NCBI GenBank assembly: GCA_048772705.1
Contig: JBLWGC010000230.1
Location: forward strand, 558,001-622,000
DNA: 64,000 nt
DNA from: Leidyana gryllorum EB-2025a
Taxonomy: Eukaryota; Apicomplexa
Direction of reading: 5' to 3'
Shown here: positions 1 through 11,501 of the stretch, piece after piece
How the letters are laid out: each line of letters opens with the position of its first letter
How positions within the stretch are numbered: position 1 is the first letter of the stretch
Notes under the pieces: model-generated
Database searches by the model: none
What the model was told of the DNA's origin: nothing
Seen by the model: the letters and a program-made list of their open reading frames with translations, nothing else
Program-made: the position numbers and the translations under genes

Positions 1-3000
1 GCAAAACTCTTCCATCATCCAAGAAGTCTCAGTGGAGGACAGAAGCGGCGCTTGTGGCTCGCCTTGGCCATGATTGGTGAACCACATGTGGTATTTCTGG
101 ATGAGCCAACCAGTGGTGTAGATCCCATGGCGCGTCAGGACATTTGGAAGGTCATCCAAGATGAGCGGAAGAGTGGTCGCTGTATCATCATAACCACTCA
201 CCATATGGAGGAGGCGGATATCTTGGCCGACCGAAAAGCAGTTATGGCTTCTGGAAGACTCCACTGTCTCGGAAGCAGTCTTTTCTTGAAGAGCAAGTTC
301 GGTATCGGGTACTATTTAGAAGTACAGCTGAAACAAGAACTGAGTCCCCAAGAACGAGATCGGCATAGACGGGACATCACCAAGCGCGTGCGTGAGGTGA
401 TTCGCAATGCCAAATGGATCCAACTAGGCGGAGGGGACACCGTCGGTACCTTACAGGCTGTCAGTATCAGTTCCGGTATCTTGACATACGCTTTGCCTCT
501 GAGTTCGGTGGAACACTTCGGAACCCTGCTCAATGACCTTGAACAGAACAAAGATTCCTTCGCAATCGCGGACTACGCCATGTCAATGAGTACCCTCGAG
601 GAAGTATTCTTCAAGTTGGGTGAAGTTGAGACCGAGGAGGACCTCGAGAAGCTTCTGCGCCGTCCTAGTGGCAACAGTCTTGGAACTTCAGAAGGAACTC
701 CAGAAAACGCATTGGAGGATGGTGAAGAAAGCATTGAGCCTGTCAACGCAGGTCTACATGAGCCTACTCGTCGCAGTAGTCTTGCACTCGGGAATGGAGA
801 GGACGATGGCGATATTATTCCGTATGACGACGACGAGGCCAGCGATCTGGCCGGGGATCTGAGCTTGCAGCGTTTCCCAGACATCACCGCCAATCCCGAC
901 TTTGATGCAAGAGGATGGACCCGCAGTCAGCTGCTCGGCATAACCTACTTACGTTATGCGCAAGTGGCTCACAACAAGGGTCACTTCATGTTCGACGTTG
1001 TCCTTCCCACACTCATGTTCATGCTTGGGTTGATGGTCCGAAGAGAAGGCGTTGGTGGCATTGATACCCTGTTCGTGCAGGAACGAGCTGAACATCACTT
1101 CGCGGACTACAAGACCTACTTGAATGATACCATCCCGTACATGATCGACATCAATCTCAGCGACCGTGGACTCAAGAAAGCGGTTCGAATCTTGGAGAAG
1201 TTACCTTTCCGTGATCTGATGATGCCAGTATTGGACATCATGGACTGGAGACGCATCAAAGCTGAGGGCTACGGCATGGCTCGTATAAAGCAGGAGTTGC
1301 GTGCTCTTGCTCCGGTGGCCGCACGCAAGCGGGCGGAGATAGAAAGCGACCCCGAGCTGAACCGTAACTTCGAAGCGCTTCACAGGGAGCCTCGCAGCAG
1401 CCAGGAATACTTGGAGCGCAAAACTCCCAAAATCCCGAAGTTCAGCTTCGCCACTCGTGACATCAGCCGTGAAGGACCACCCAGGGTGACCGATGATGAT
1501 CTGCCCTTCCTCTACAACATTGGTGAAGAAATGCGCCGCACTCGCGTGGAAGGTCGTTTCTTGCGAAACTTCCTGTGGACAACAACAGCACACGACATCT
1601 TCGGGACCTGGCTGAATTTCTACCCAGCTGCAATTAGTTTCGAGGCCAACTCGGAACCTATCACTTCCCGCTCCAGCTTCGGTTCAGATAGAAAATCACC
1701 TGACGAAGTGCTCATCCGTTATTCGTGGAACCCATACGCCGCACATGCCTTCCCAACTTTCATCAATGGACTCGGCGAATCCATCTTGAACAATGCTTTC
1801 CTGGAAGATCCAATGTTGGGCTTGCATGATATGTCCGCAGCAGAAAAGCCAACCCCAGGCTCGAAGTTCTCCGCTCCACGTACATATAGCACAACCATTC
1901 CAGTACATTACGAGGCAGCCAATCAAGATCTGTTGGGTTCAGGAAATACCGCTGGTGCCATTGGCACTCAAGATCCGACCTACCAGTTGCAGTTCCATAG
2001 CCTTCCCGTTTACAGAGACATTCCAGTCTTTGTCACTCATCTCACATGGGCTTTGTACACTTTCTTGTCGTTCGGAAGCAGTTCCTTGCCTCTGCGATTC
2101 GGAAGCCAGATCATGTATGACAAGTACATGAAGTGCAAGCACTCTTTGATCGTTATGGGATGCTCCTTCAAGGTCTATTGGATTGGTACATTCTTGGTCA
2201 ACTGGGCGCTGATGAACTTTGCTAACACTTGTGTAGTTGCGGCCATCTGCTACTTCATTCCGCTTTTCTGGAAGCATTCTGCAAGCTTGGCAGCTGTTCA
2301 AGTGGGCATGCTTGGATATGGTGGTGCTATGCTGGTGTACGCCTACTTCTGGACATTTGTGTTCCAGTCGCAACGCTCCTACAGTCTTTTCCTCAACCTT
2401 TCGGTTGTGTCCTGTGCCATTGGTCCCGCTTACCTGGTGGCTGTCTTCCACGACGCGAAGCATGAGATCGGTTTTATTTCCCTGCGAGCCTTGAGTCACA
2501 TCATCCATCGCGTACTTAGTTTCACTCTTGCTCCCTATTGTCCGATTGGAATGCTGATGACTTGTGTGATGGTCATGAATCAAGCAGAGGCTGAGCGGAG
2601 GCTGGCTCGATTCTCGGAATTCATGTCATTTGAGAATAACGTCATCTGGACAATAATCGGCAGCTTCTTCCAGACCATTGTCTATGGCATCATCATCATC
2701 TACCTCGATTCTCGAGCTTACACTGCCAAGAAGCCGTCCAGAGTATGCGTGGGGGCGCTGCAGACATGGAAAGAAGTTCGCACTATGGTCCGACAGCAGA
2801 TTCTCGCTCGCGTTGGTGGTACTCCAGGCACAGCAGAAGTTGAGTCAATGATTCCTGTGCAGTTCCAAAGCATGAAAGACTCTGACGTTCAACACGAAGA
2901 GAAGCGTGTGCAGGACATCATGACGGTATACAACGCGCAAATGGCGGCTCGGGCATCTGGCGCTGGATCAGTGCCTCGTCACTTCCCTCGTCTCTTATTG

Positions 3001-4050
3001 CCACGTCCTCCGAAAGATCTACCCCTGATCATGGTTCACGAGCTCTATCACATTTACTTGCCTACATCAGAAGCCTCTGAACCGACTGTTGCCCTGAAGG
3101 GACTGAGTTTGGGCGTGAATGGCGGAGAGGTCATGGGATTGCTCGGACCCAACGGTGCTGGAAAATCCACTTGTATCAACCTGTTGACTTGTGATAGCGG
3201 CTTAGACGCTCCGAGTGGAGGTGACGGCTATCTTGGAGGCATCAGTGTGACCACCCAGCCTCAAAAAGCTTTCCCCTACATCGGTCTTGTTCCTCAGTTC
3301 GATGCTTTGTGGCCTGATGTGACAGTGGAAGACAACATTTTGACTTTCGCGAGGGTGAAGAACATGAAGACTCCTGTTCGCGAAAGGCGCATCAACGAAC
3401 TTGTCGCCGAGCTCGGCCTTACCTCGCATGTCCACAAGCGCATTAACGAACTCAGTGGAGGCAACAAACGCCGAACTTCAGTGGCGGTGGCATTCCTGGG
3501 CAATCCGAGAGTGGTGTTGATGGACGAGCCCAGTAGTGGAATTGATCCTGCTGGCCGACGCAAACTACAAGAGATCATTCAGCAGAAGGGGAAGGGCAAG
3601 AGTATTGTGATCACGACGCATAGCATGGAAGAGGCTGAAAGTCTATGTACCAAAGTCGGAATTGTGGTGAATGGAGAGCTTCAGTGTCTGAACACCTGCT
3701 TGAGTATCAAGAACAAATACGGATCCGGTATCCGTTTGGAGGTGGAACTGGCCGCGGATTGGAAGGGCACTGGACGATTGAGGTCCGAGGATCGTGAGCG
3801 TGCATTGAACTTCATTCGTCGGGAGATCCATCCCCAGACGGAACTGACTGAAGAAGTCGCAAATCGCCTGTTCATGAATATACCACTGACTACGAAGGAT
3901 TTGGGCCGAATTTTCGATGCAATGCACCGTGGCAGTGGCAGCGCAGGAATTAAGGAATACGGAATTTCACAGCCCACTCTAGATCAGGTATTCATTAAGT
4001 TTGCCAAACGGCAGATGGGAGCTCAAGTGCCGAGAGGGCCTGAAGAATGA
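1..4050 (+). CDS. ABCA-type ABC transporter, 5' end missing
   Basis: The reading frame is open from base 1 and enters in the first nucleotide-binding domain: residues about 11-17 are the signature LSGGQKRR, followed by Walker B VVFLDEPTSGVD. The Walker A of this domain lies upstream of the window. A hydrophilic linker, a long extracytoplasmic stretch and a cluster of membrane segments (about residues 690-915) follow. The second ATPase domain has Walker A GPNGAGKST near residue 1050, signature LSGGNKRRT near 1151 and Walker B VVLMDEPSSGID near 1175. Order NBD1-TMD2-NBD2 with a large loop after the first helix of TMD2 is the ABCA full-transporter architecture, a family that moves lipids across membranes. 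The 1,349 visible residues show no intron. The substrate cannot be read from sequence. Confidence 0.93.
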   Translation, partial: AKLFHHPRSLSGGQKRRLWLALAMIGEPHVVFLDEPTSGVDPMARQDIWKVIQDERKSGRCIIITTHHMEEADILADRKAVMASGRLHCLGSSLFLKSKFGIGYYLEVQLKQELSPQERDRHRRDITKRVREVIRNAKWIQLGGGDTVGTLQAVSISSGILTYALPLSSVEHFGTLLNDLEQNKDSFAIADYAMSMSTLEEVFFKLGEVETEEDLEKLLRRPSGNSLGTSEGTPENALEDGEESIEPVNAGLHEPTRRSSLALGNGEDDGDIIPYDDDEASDLAGDLSLQRFPDITANPDFDARGWTRSQLLGITYLRYAQVAHNKGHFMFDVVLPTLMFMLGLMVRREGVGGIDTLFVQERAEHHFADYKTYLNDTIPYMIDINLSDRGLKKAVRILEKLPFRDLMMPVLDIMDWRRIKAEGYGMARIKQELRALAPVAARKRAEIESDPELNRNFEALHREPRSSQEYLERKTPKIPKFSFATRDISREGPPRVTDDDLPFLYNIGEEMRRTRVEGRFLRNFLWTTTAHDIFGTWLNFYPAAISFEANSEPITSRSSFGSDRKSPDEVLIRYSWNPYAAHAFPTFINGLGESILNNAFLEDPMLGLHDMSAAEKPTPGSKFSAPRTYSTTIPVHYEAANQDLLGSGNTAGAIGTQDPTYQLQFHSLPVYRDIPVFVTHLTWALYTFLSFGSSSLPLRFGSQIMYDKYMKCKHSLIVMGCSFKVYWIGTFLVNWALMNFANTCVVAAICYFIPLFWKHSASLAAVQVGMLGYGGAMLVYAYFWTFVFQSQRSYSLFLNLSVVSCAIGPAYLVAVFHDAKHEIGFISLRALSHIIHRVLSFTLAPYCPIGMLMTCVMVMNQAEAERRLARFSEFMSFENNVIWTIIGSFFQTIVYGIIIIYLDSRAYTAKKPSRVCVGALQTWKEVRTMVRQQILARVGGTPGTAEVESMIPVQFQSMKDSDVQHEEKRVQDIMTVYNAQMAARASGAGSVPRHFPRLLLPRPPKDLPLIMVHELYHIYLPTSEASEPTVALKGLSLGVNGGEVMGLLGPNGAGKSTCINLLTCDSGLDAPSGGDGYLGGISVTTQPQKAFPYIGLVPQFDALWPDVTVEDNILTFARVKNMKTPVRERRINELVAELGLTSHVHKRINELSGGNKRRTSVAVAFLGNPRVVLMDEPSSGIDPAGRRKLQEIIQQKGKGKSIVITTHSMEEAESLCTKVGIVVNGELQCLNTCLSIKNKYGSGIRLEVELAADWKGTGRLRSEDRERALNFIRREIHPQTELTEEVANRLFMNIPLTTKDLGRIFDAMHRGSGSAGIKEYGISQPTLDQVFIKFAKRQMGAQVPRGPEE

Positions 4051-4431
4051 TTAAAGTTAATGATTGAATGAAGTTATTGCATAAGCTATATGGGCGTCAA
4101 CGCAACATCGTTTTTATAATGTACATGAATATACTGAATGAACCGCAGAATGACCCATGCTCAACATGTTAATCACGGATAGTGAAACTGGGTCTTGAGG
4201 TAATCACAAGTATTTGTCACCTAATGAGCGATGTGCAGGCCTAAAGGCTTGTGATGGAGAATAGTCATCCTTATATTTGCTGTTTGTGTAGGCGATGTTG
4301 TTCGTGTAAGTGAGTAGGTAGGTGGTGGAGTGTGACTCGCCAGGTCGATATCGTGTGGCTTATATCAAGCTACCGAAGAGCAATTTAGTCTGAGAATTTA
4401 GTACGTATGGTGTGACACACACGTGTGCTGG
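4051..4431. other. Intergenic region between ABCA and PCH2
   Basis: This is one of the two largest gene-free stretches here. It should hold the 3' end of the ABC transporter transcript and the promoter of the downstream AAA+ ATPase. No coding frame of note is present. The only clear element is the palindrome at 4418-4427, directly before the next start codon. Confidence 0.6.
4418..4427. promoter_or_regulatory. Palindrome CACACGTGTG before PCH2 start
   Basis: Perfect 10-bp palindrome made of two inverted CACACG half-sites sharing the central CG. It ends 4 bp before the ATG of the PCH2 gene, so it lies in the 5' leader or core promoter. It belongs to a recurrent family in this window. Confidence 0.6.
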
Positions 4432-5909
4432 ATGTTAGTGGGTATTGCGGTGCGACCCGAATGTGAAGTGACATTCATTTTCAAGCGGATTTCGCCCATT
4501 GTTCCCAACTTTCTGGAGATAAGTGCACGGAATTGGTGTTTAGCACAGCCGAAGCTCCGATCCGGCACGATCGACATTGCTCACTGGGAGCGCACACGAA
4601 AAGAACCATGTTTGAAGATTGAAGTCCGCTTCCTCGATCCTTCAGTGAAAGAACGAGAGCCCGCTCGCTGCGCCCTTTCCGTTCACATCGAGTACTTGCA
4701 CAACGATACACCAACCAGCGTAGCCTTGGAGGACGAAGAATCCCTACCAGCGTTGCGTCAGCTGCCGATTCCTCACGTATCCTTGCGCGGACTGGTGAGT
4801 TTTGGGAAATCGATACAGCTTACATACTGGTCATTGGCGTTTTCAGTGGGAAAGTCTGCACTTTGAAGATCAGCTCAAGGACGATCTGATCCGATATGCC
4901 TATGCTGCATTACGGTTGTCGAAAATAGGCACCAACGGTCAAGTGGTACACGCAAATCGACTGATTTTGGTGAGTAGTAATCCGCCTGCTGTCTACCATC
5001 CACAGGACAGCTTCATGGACCTCCTGGAGTTGGAAAGACATCCTTATGCCGAGCTTTCAGCGACGCTTTTGCTCGACGGCTCGATCGCATGAAGGGGGTA
5101 TCGAAGCCTCTTTACAAAGACTTCTACCTGGTCGAGGTTAACGCCGCGGCGCTGTTCTCGAAATACTTCTCTGAGTCGGGGAAAGCTGTGTCGAAAGTCT
5201 TTGGTCACATCACCAGTCTTGCGGAGGAAGAAGGTGCCTTCGTAACTGTTCTGATGGATGAAGTGGAGACGTTGAGCATCAGCAGAGCTGCAACAGCGAA
5301 GGCAGGAGAAAACATGGAAACTCTGAGAGTTGTCAATACCGTATTGACACAGCTGGATCAACTCATGAACTTGCCAAACGTGCTCTTGCTGTGTACGACT
5401 AACTTACTGGAATCTCTGGACCCAGCCTTTGTTGATAGGGCAGACCTGATCAGAAAGCTTCCGCCTCCCGGAGTTATAGCTCGAACCAAAATAATCGGGG
5501 AAGCTCTTCAGGAGATGGTACGTGGTCACGCATATGTTGTATCCAATGACTCTCAATTGTTCAGCATCGGCACCAATTGATCCGAGGGCCGTTACCCTTG
5601 CCTTGTGATCTTACGGATTGGTTGATGCCACGGTCGAAAAGAGCGAGATCAGCTGACGATGCTTCACCAGAATGCGACGACTTACTTGACTCGCTAGTGG
5701 ATGCCACAGCGAATTACAGCGGCCGAAAGCTACGTCGTCTCCCATTACACGCTCTAGCACAATTAACGCAACCGCGGATGACACGGGACGACTCCCGGCA
5801 GCTGAGTTCGTCGGCGAGTGAACAAGCGCTCGAGAGTGGCAATGGTGAAGCCCATACGGTACAGAGCTTCATGTCTGCCATGTTGGATTGTGCCCGAAAA
5901 TTCATGTGA
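4432..5909 (+). CDS. PCH2: Pachytene checkpoint AAA+ ATPase (PCH2/TRIP13)
   Basis: Four exons (4432-4794, 4847-4969, 5011-5517, 5565-5909) give 445 residues, close to the usual 430-450. Walker A GPPGVGKTS (about 165-173), Walker B VLMDEVE (about 240), sensor TTN and the C-terminal NYSGRKLRRLP are all present and match TRIP13 in order and spacing. The family unfolds HORMA-domain proteins, remodelling meiotic axis proteins and Mad2. The third exon uses the second of two adjacent AG acceptors (5009-5010), which restores the P-loop frame. The first ATG is preferred because the frame upstream is closed. The stop is 23 bp from the convergent stop of the sugar transporter. Confidence 0.93.
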
Positions 5910-5932
5910 AGACAATGGACCATGCAGAGCAC

Positions 5933-7694
5933 TCAGATGGTGTTCGTGATCTCGCCAGTTTCAGTGGTGGGTTCTGAAGAAGGTTTTTCAAAGGGTGAGG
6001 CACCAAACGCTGCCCCCTTTGTCTCCGGCAGGAAGAAAGCGAATATGTATAGGACAACGCACGCCACTGCAGGCGACACAGATGTGAACCTTTTATGTTT
6101 TATCTTACCTGTCATTGTCAGATACAAGAACCCTATGGGGATAAGGGTTCCAATGAGCACCATAGTACCACTGATGAACCAGTTGAAGGAGGTGATGAGG
6201 CCTGATGCTTGGCTTCGCACATTGGCTGGTAGAATTTCATTGACGTAAAGGAACATGACGGAGCCGATGCCAATAGCGAAGCAGAGGACGAAGAATAATA
6301 AGCCACCAAGTAGAAGGAACTTGCGCACATCAGCCATGAACCAACGGAAGCCTCCGATCATCATCAGAGCGGCTGCCACGGCGCAGCCGGCGCTACCCCA
6401 TTTAACTAACGCGACCCGTCCGAATTTCTCAACGAGCCACACAGCGGGGATGGTAGCGAGCACGTTCAGTCCAGTGAGTCCAACACTGATACCGTATGCA
6501 GCGCTGGTGGTGAAGCCAACATTGGTGAGTAGTCTGTTAGCGGTGGCGAAGATGATGTTGACACCAGTGGCTTGGATAAGAAGGACGAAGATGAGGCCAG
6601 CAAAAACTGCTCTTTTGGTGCCTGCCGCACGTCGGCGTTCCTGGGGAGGGTCGTGTTCAACGGGATGAAGGAGAAGTTTCCACAAACTTTCCTCTCTGGT
6701 GACCGAGTTTGCAATTTCCTGGCGGCGAGGGTGGGGCTGTTCCGCTCCGGGTGCTTGGGGGGTAACAGAAAAATCACGATCTATCCGTTTCAAAACGCCA
6801 TCAACTTCTTGAAGTCCTTCGTCGTTCTCCCGGTTGAGCATTAGGTACACAGGTGACTCGGGAAGCGAGAGGAGTAGACCCAGCGCCATGACACTCAACG
6901 CAGCAGGGAGCAGTAAGATGACACGGGAGACGACACTAAGAGATCAGCATTGCACTCAATTGATATGTGGGGCTTACCCATTGCTCGTGGTGGTAGTGAA
7001 GTCGAGGGTGCCGCCAGGCAGGGTGGTCTTGGTAGGCGGCGAGTAAGCCAGAGCGAGTATATTGGGAACAAAAATGCCAAAAGTGACCATTAGTTGCCAG
7101 AAGATACTGAAGATCTGATGAATAACGGTTTGTGATAACAGCGCTCACCCGTAACGGCCACGCAAGACAGGTTTCGGAACGACCTCCAACAGATACATTA
7201 GCACAGTGACATTCGACGCGCCAACACCAATACCGTTGATTGCTCGTCCGAGAGTGTAAAGGAACATGCCCCAAGTGGTGATGCCATCACCGATGGTGAT
7301 GGCCGGTCGGATCGGGAGCAGGATGGCCTCCAGAACTCCGCCAATGACGTACAAGAAGAAGCTGATGCCAATGCTGGGCCGGCGGCCCAAGGAGCTAGCG
7401 AAGGCGCCGCCGATCAGTGCTCCAGCCGCTGAAGAAGGCGATTTTGGGGTGTGCAAAGGTGAGTGGACTACCTGTACACCAGAAGAAGGTCGAGTTCGCC
7501 CACGCTAGTAGAGTAAGCCCCTCTGTGGTAGCCAAAGGAGTTACTTCCTTTGCGTCGGTGGGATGCCATGGACCTCTGAAAAGGTGAAGTGTAGCGTCAG
7601 TGCCAACTGCGTTAATGTCAGCCAAGAGAAACCCAAAGTTGAATGCGGCGATCAGGCATACTGCCGCTATGCGGGAGATTCTTGATTCAGGCAT
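5933..7694 (-). CDS. Sugar-porter family MFS transporter
   Basis: Exons in transcript order: 7694-7472, 7428-7149, 7106-6978, 6935-6109, 6066-5933; 530 residues with about 12 membrane segments. Family hallmarks visible: SLGRRPSIG after helix 2, the PESPVYL element after helix 6, KFGRVALVK in the second half and the C-terminal PETKG. These place it in the SP (hexose transporter) family, acting by facilitated diffusion or proton symport at a membrane; the sugar is not predictable. All four introns are 42-43 nt. The last is stop-free and a multiple of three, so a single-exon reading would retain 14 extra residues before PETKG. Confidence 0.9.
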
Positions 7695-7781
7695 CGAAAG
7701 TGTGTCAATGGATTGACATGGACATGCATACGAGGCTGATCGGGGTTGGGGTCACAAAGGTGCCGATCAGTGCACACACTG

Positions 7782-10700
7782 ATGGCTGCAGATGTTGTGG
7801 TTAAAGGGATCGCCGCGGAGGGTCGATTAATTGCGGAAGAGCTGCTCTCCAGGCCTGATCCCGCTCCCGTGACTGAAACAGTGGCAGAAGGTAGAAATCG
7901 AGTTGATCTAGTCCAGTGTGCACAGACCCGTTTCCCTTTTAGACACCGAGGCAGGCAAGTCAGATGGGAAAAGGTTTTTTTCGAGCGTGACGGACTCTGT
8001 TGGACGTTGGTGGACGGGGAACCAAGAAAAAGCGCCCCAAGTTGGACAGGAGGCCGAACTTTGCCGCACACAGGTGAGAAATTGGAGGTGTGTGCTGGCG
8101 TGTGCTAAGAGCCGCGACCCTCGTTGTTCAGGCTATAGTGACGCAGGATGAACTGGCGTCGTTGGCACTCGCATATTCAGAAATGCAAATGCCACCTGGG
8201 GGCAGGGGGAGGGTCCTGCGTTTTGTGTGGCAGATTTCTGATCTTGAAGTTATCAATCTGTCAAGTTCGCGTCAAACCCTATACTTAGGTGAGCAAACAA
8301 AAACGTCGGAAGGTCGTTGTACCGCTATCATACAGAGGTGGCAGTGGGTCCTCCTCCCGAGCGTATTTGCGTTGCCAAGCGTAGAGCCTTATGGCGAGAG
8401 CATCATACGGAGTGGGCGCTAGATGGCCCCATTCACAAGATGTCGAAAATGACGGAGACATTCCAGCTGCAGGCTGAAGGAGATGTCGATACGACATCAG
8501 TGTCATTGAAGGAGACGATTCGCGGTGACTGGAGAGGGGTTGCGGAACAACTGGAACGTCACACATTGACCATTCGGGCATGGAAGCGTAGCGGGTGGTT
8601 TGTATTTGAGCCATATGCAGAGGCCAGCATATCTCTGGAAACGTTGTCTCACAGTGAACCGTTTCAGCACTTCAATTTATTGCCTTTGGGTTTGAAAGGA
8701 GACGAAGTGATCCGAGTTTACGCGACAGTACTCTTTGAGCAGGTTTTTGACTTTGTGGTCAATCTGAAGAACATTCAGATAACGTATCCACCGGGGGGTT
8801 CATTGGCTCGGTTATTGGACTCCAAATACAAAGCTCAGTTGAGCGTCCACACTCACCGTCCTACCTTTGACGAAGCTGAGGTGTGTTTCTACCCAGAGCG
8901 GTCCAGCGGCATGTGAGTAAGCCAGACAGTGGAAATGAGTGTGTGATCTTCAGACATCATTTATCCAATCAGCGGGTGGAGATTCCACGGCTTGGGACTC
9001 TCTTTTGGCGAAATGTACCCAGTGCGTTTGCCAAGTCGATCTTGAAAGTGCGGTTCCGCCAATGGTGGAACCGATGGGGCGAGGCGTTGGAGTTCGAGAT
9101 CCAGTTGGAACAGCTGATAGACACCGGGAAGCTGCAATTATGTGGTCTGAGTTCCAAAAGTCACCCAGATGCCATTATTGACATTACTTTGGATCTCGTC
9201 CGTCAGCCCCCATATAGACAGTTAGGTCATCAAGCTGCGATGGCTGGAGCTCCAAGTCTTCTTTTTGCCAAAGTGGTGCAGTCTTCCGGTCTCCCAACCA
9301 TAGTCAATAACCAGAAATGGGTCATTGAGATGTCAGCACATCTTCTCAATCGAACCTATGTGGATGCTCACTCGAGTCCCGAAGCCGTAGGGGCAGCAGC
9401 GTCAGCTAAGGAGTTCTCCGGCCCAGTCGTGTCCTACTTTCTGGGCCGCGAACTCATTCTTCCATTGCCCTCAGCGCTGCCCCCGTCCACCTTTCGTCGA
9501 TTAAAGGTCAGTCAAACACCTCAAACACCTCATCAAACACCCCCACACAGAACTATACACCAATGTCCATAACCGACGAGCCTCGGAGATGGTACCAGCG
9601 ATTGATCAACTTTGGCCGACGGGACAGAGTCGAGGCTCAAGCCATGGACACCGCTGGCGACGACGAAAGCAAACTTTTATTGGGGCCTCGATCAGAGCAA
9701 AACTTGGACCTCTCATCCGATAACGCTATTTCATATGGCTCACTCCTCGCCCACCTTGCCATACAGATCGACCTCTGGTACACCAACGGAGACTCAGACA
9801 CCTGGATACCCAGCGACTGCTCCACTCGACGTCACGTGGGGTGGGCATTATGCCCCCTCTACGGCGCCATAAAGGTTAGAACTCCTCAATACCCTCACTG
9901 CTTCTCTCAACCGTTGCTTTAGAACATCATCAACAAGACACAGAGAGAGAGCGCAACTCAGAATCGTCTTAGTACCTCCAGTCTACGGGTCATAGCACGG
10001 TGCGTAGTTTCGGGAAACTTGCACATCGACCACGTCTTTTCACAGACCTTCAGCAGAGATTACCGTTCCTCTGCATCGCTTAGGCAGCGCGCGGGCCGAT
10101 GCGGGTGTCACTCTTACCATGAAATTGGAATTCAACCCCCCACCACACAGCAATCTCGTCTTTCCCGCTACACAACCACCACTTCCTCCTCATATGACCT
10201 TAGAGTGAGTACCGTCTCCAAGCCGGCCTCATCATCCCACCGAACAGCATTCCCCCGGTACTCGAGTCGCTGGATCGCTTCTTCTGGCGTAATGAGCGCG
10301 GCATTGTGGTGTGCTTATGCGACCTCTTACAGCCTCAGCTTTCGGCTCAGAATCAGAGAACTCGTGGCAGCGTTTGCGCACAGTAAGTCGCCTCGCATGA
10401 GCTCCTCCACATATATCGATCGATGCACAAACAGAGCCATACGTCCTCTTTCTACAACCACCACTCAACAGTTCATTCAAACTCCCTTCTTCCTGGCCGA
10501 CCGTCACGGCTGCGGTTCGGAGATGGACCGAAGCACCTTGGCTTGCGCACTACAGATCGCAAACTCCAAACTGGCCAAACTCGCAGTCCTCGAAACCGGC
10601 AAACAATACAGTGTGTGGTGTGTGCTGGAGCCCAAGGATGCTGGTACTCCAGGCCGTACACCTCTGTACCACGCTTATCGTGTCACATCGCCAGCAGTCA

Positions 10701-11477
10701 TGCAACCCTTTGAGAACCAGAGATCGTTGGCCTCTTTTGGGTGAGAGCTCGCACATTCGACCTTTGCCCTCAATACATAGCACCTCCAGTGGCCGCATCA
10801 AAGCGGTGATCGACCCACAGGGCGTCTACGAACCTCTGAAAGGTGACTCGGCGGATTGGACCGACAGTGCCAACTGGCGCTTCACCCCGCGCAATGAGCT
10901 GTGGCAACACTTTATGCGATTGGCAGCGGGGGGTGGGCCTCCTCCCAGGCCCCCTACATATACCTTCCACCTATATCCACTGTTGACGAGGCCGATATTG
11001 CGGCGCATCGAAAGAGAGCTGAATGAAACGATTGCAGATCAATTGAAGAATCGATTGCCCGAATCACACCACGTTCAACTTGATTCCAAACTCTCTCTTC
11101 TGCTAGACGCCATTGAGGACGAGGACGAAAAGCAGTTTCAGAATATTGTCAAGAACTTGCGAGCCACAGCGCCGCTTCAATACCACATACAGATAGTCAC
11201 AATTCACTCCTCATCTATCAGTTCGGCCTACTGGAAACGAACAGCACAAATAATGCGGATTCGACCGCCAGGTAAGAGTCATTGTGAGGTTTTCACAAAA
11301 CACATTTGCTGCACAGTGCGGCATGCTTTTCTGGTGAAAGCTTATCCGCGTCCGATGAGCAAAGCACCGATATTCATTCGAATCGCTTGGGTCGGGATCC
11401 GAAGTATGTCAGGACAAGAGAGGCAATATCTGCAACTCGTCGAGGAGGATAATCGCCGTCGGCAGCAGGATCACTGA
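7782..11477 (+). CDS. Hypothetical 1,074-residue protein, 11 exons
   Basis: I do not recognise this protein. Eleven exons keep phase throughout: 7782-8073, 8139-8288, 8336-8912, 8954-9506, 9551-9874, 9923-9999, 10046-10204, 10248-10382, 10435-10740, 10781-11271, 11317-11477. The joined length is an exact 1,075 codons, which supports the model. The first junction is the least certain: it uses an acceptor ending CTATAG at 8138. No signal peptide, membrane segment or known catalytic motif is visible. The composition alternates aromatic and charged residues as in beta-rich domains, and a C2-like or scaffold role is only a guess. It diverges from the sugar transporter across 87 bp and its stop is 24 bp before RPAC1. 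Confidence 0.7.
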
Positions 11478-11501
11478 CTAAATTTTTTGACTCGGTGCTC
11501 A

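Noticed and set aside
1201-2583. Several antisense frames under the ABC transporter
   Set aside because: The sense frame is continuous with full ABCA signatures; antisense frames show only composition-driven openness.
4395-4438. Upstream intron for PCH2 with GTACGT donor and GTTAG acceptor
   Set aside because: Splice-like ends exist, but the phase required leads upstream into a TGA after two codons, so no coding exon can precede it. ATG at 4432 is kept.
10019-10744. Continuous 241-codon frame
   Set aside because: It spans three phase-consistent introns of the 1,074-residue orphan, and its translation in those stretches is splice-site sequence. The joined exon model explains the region better.
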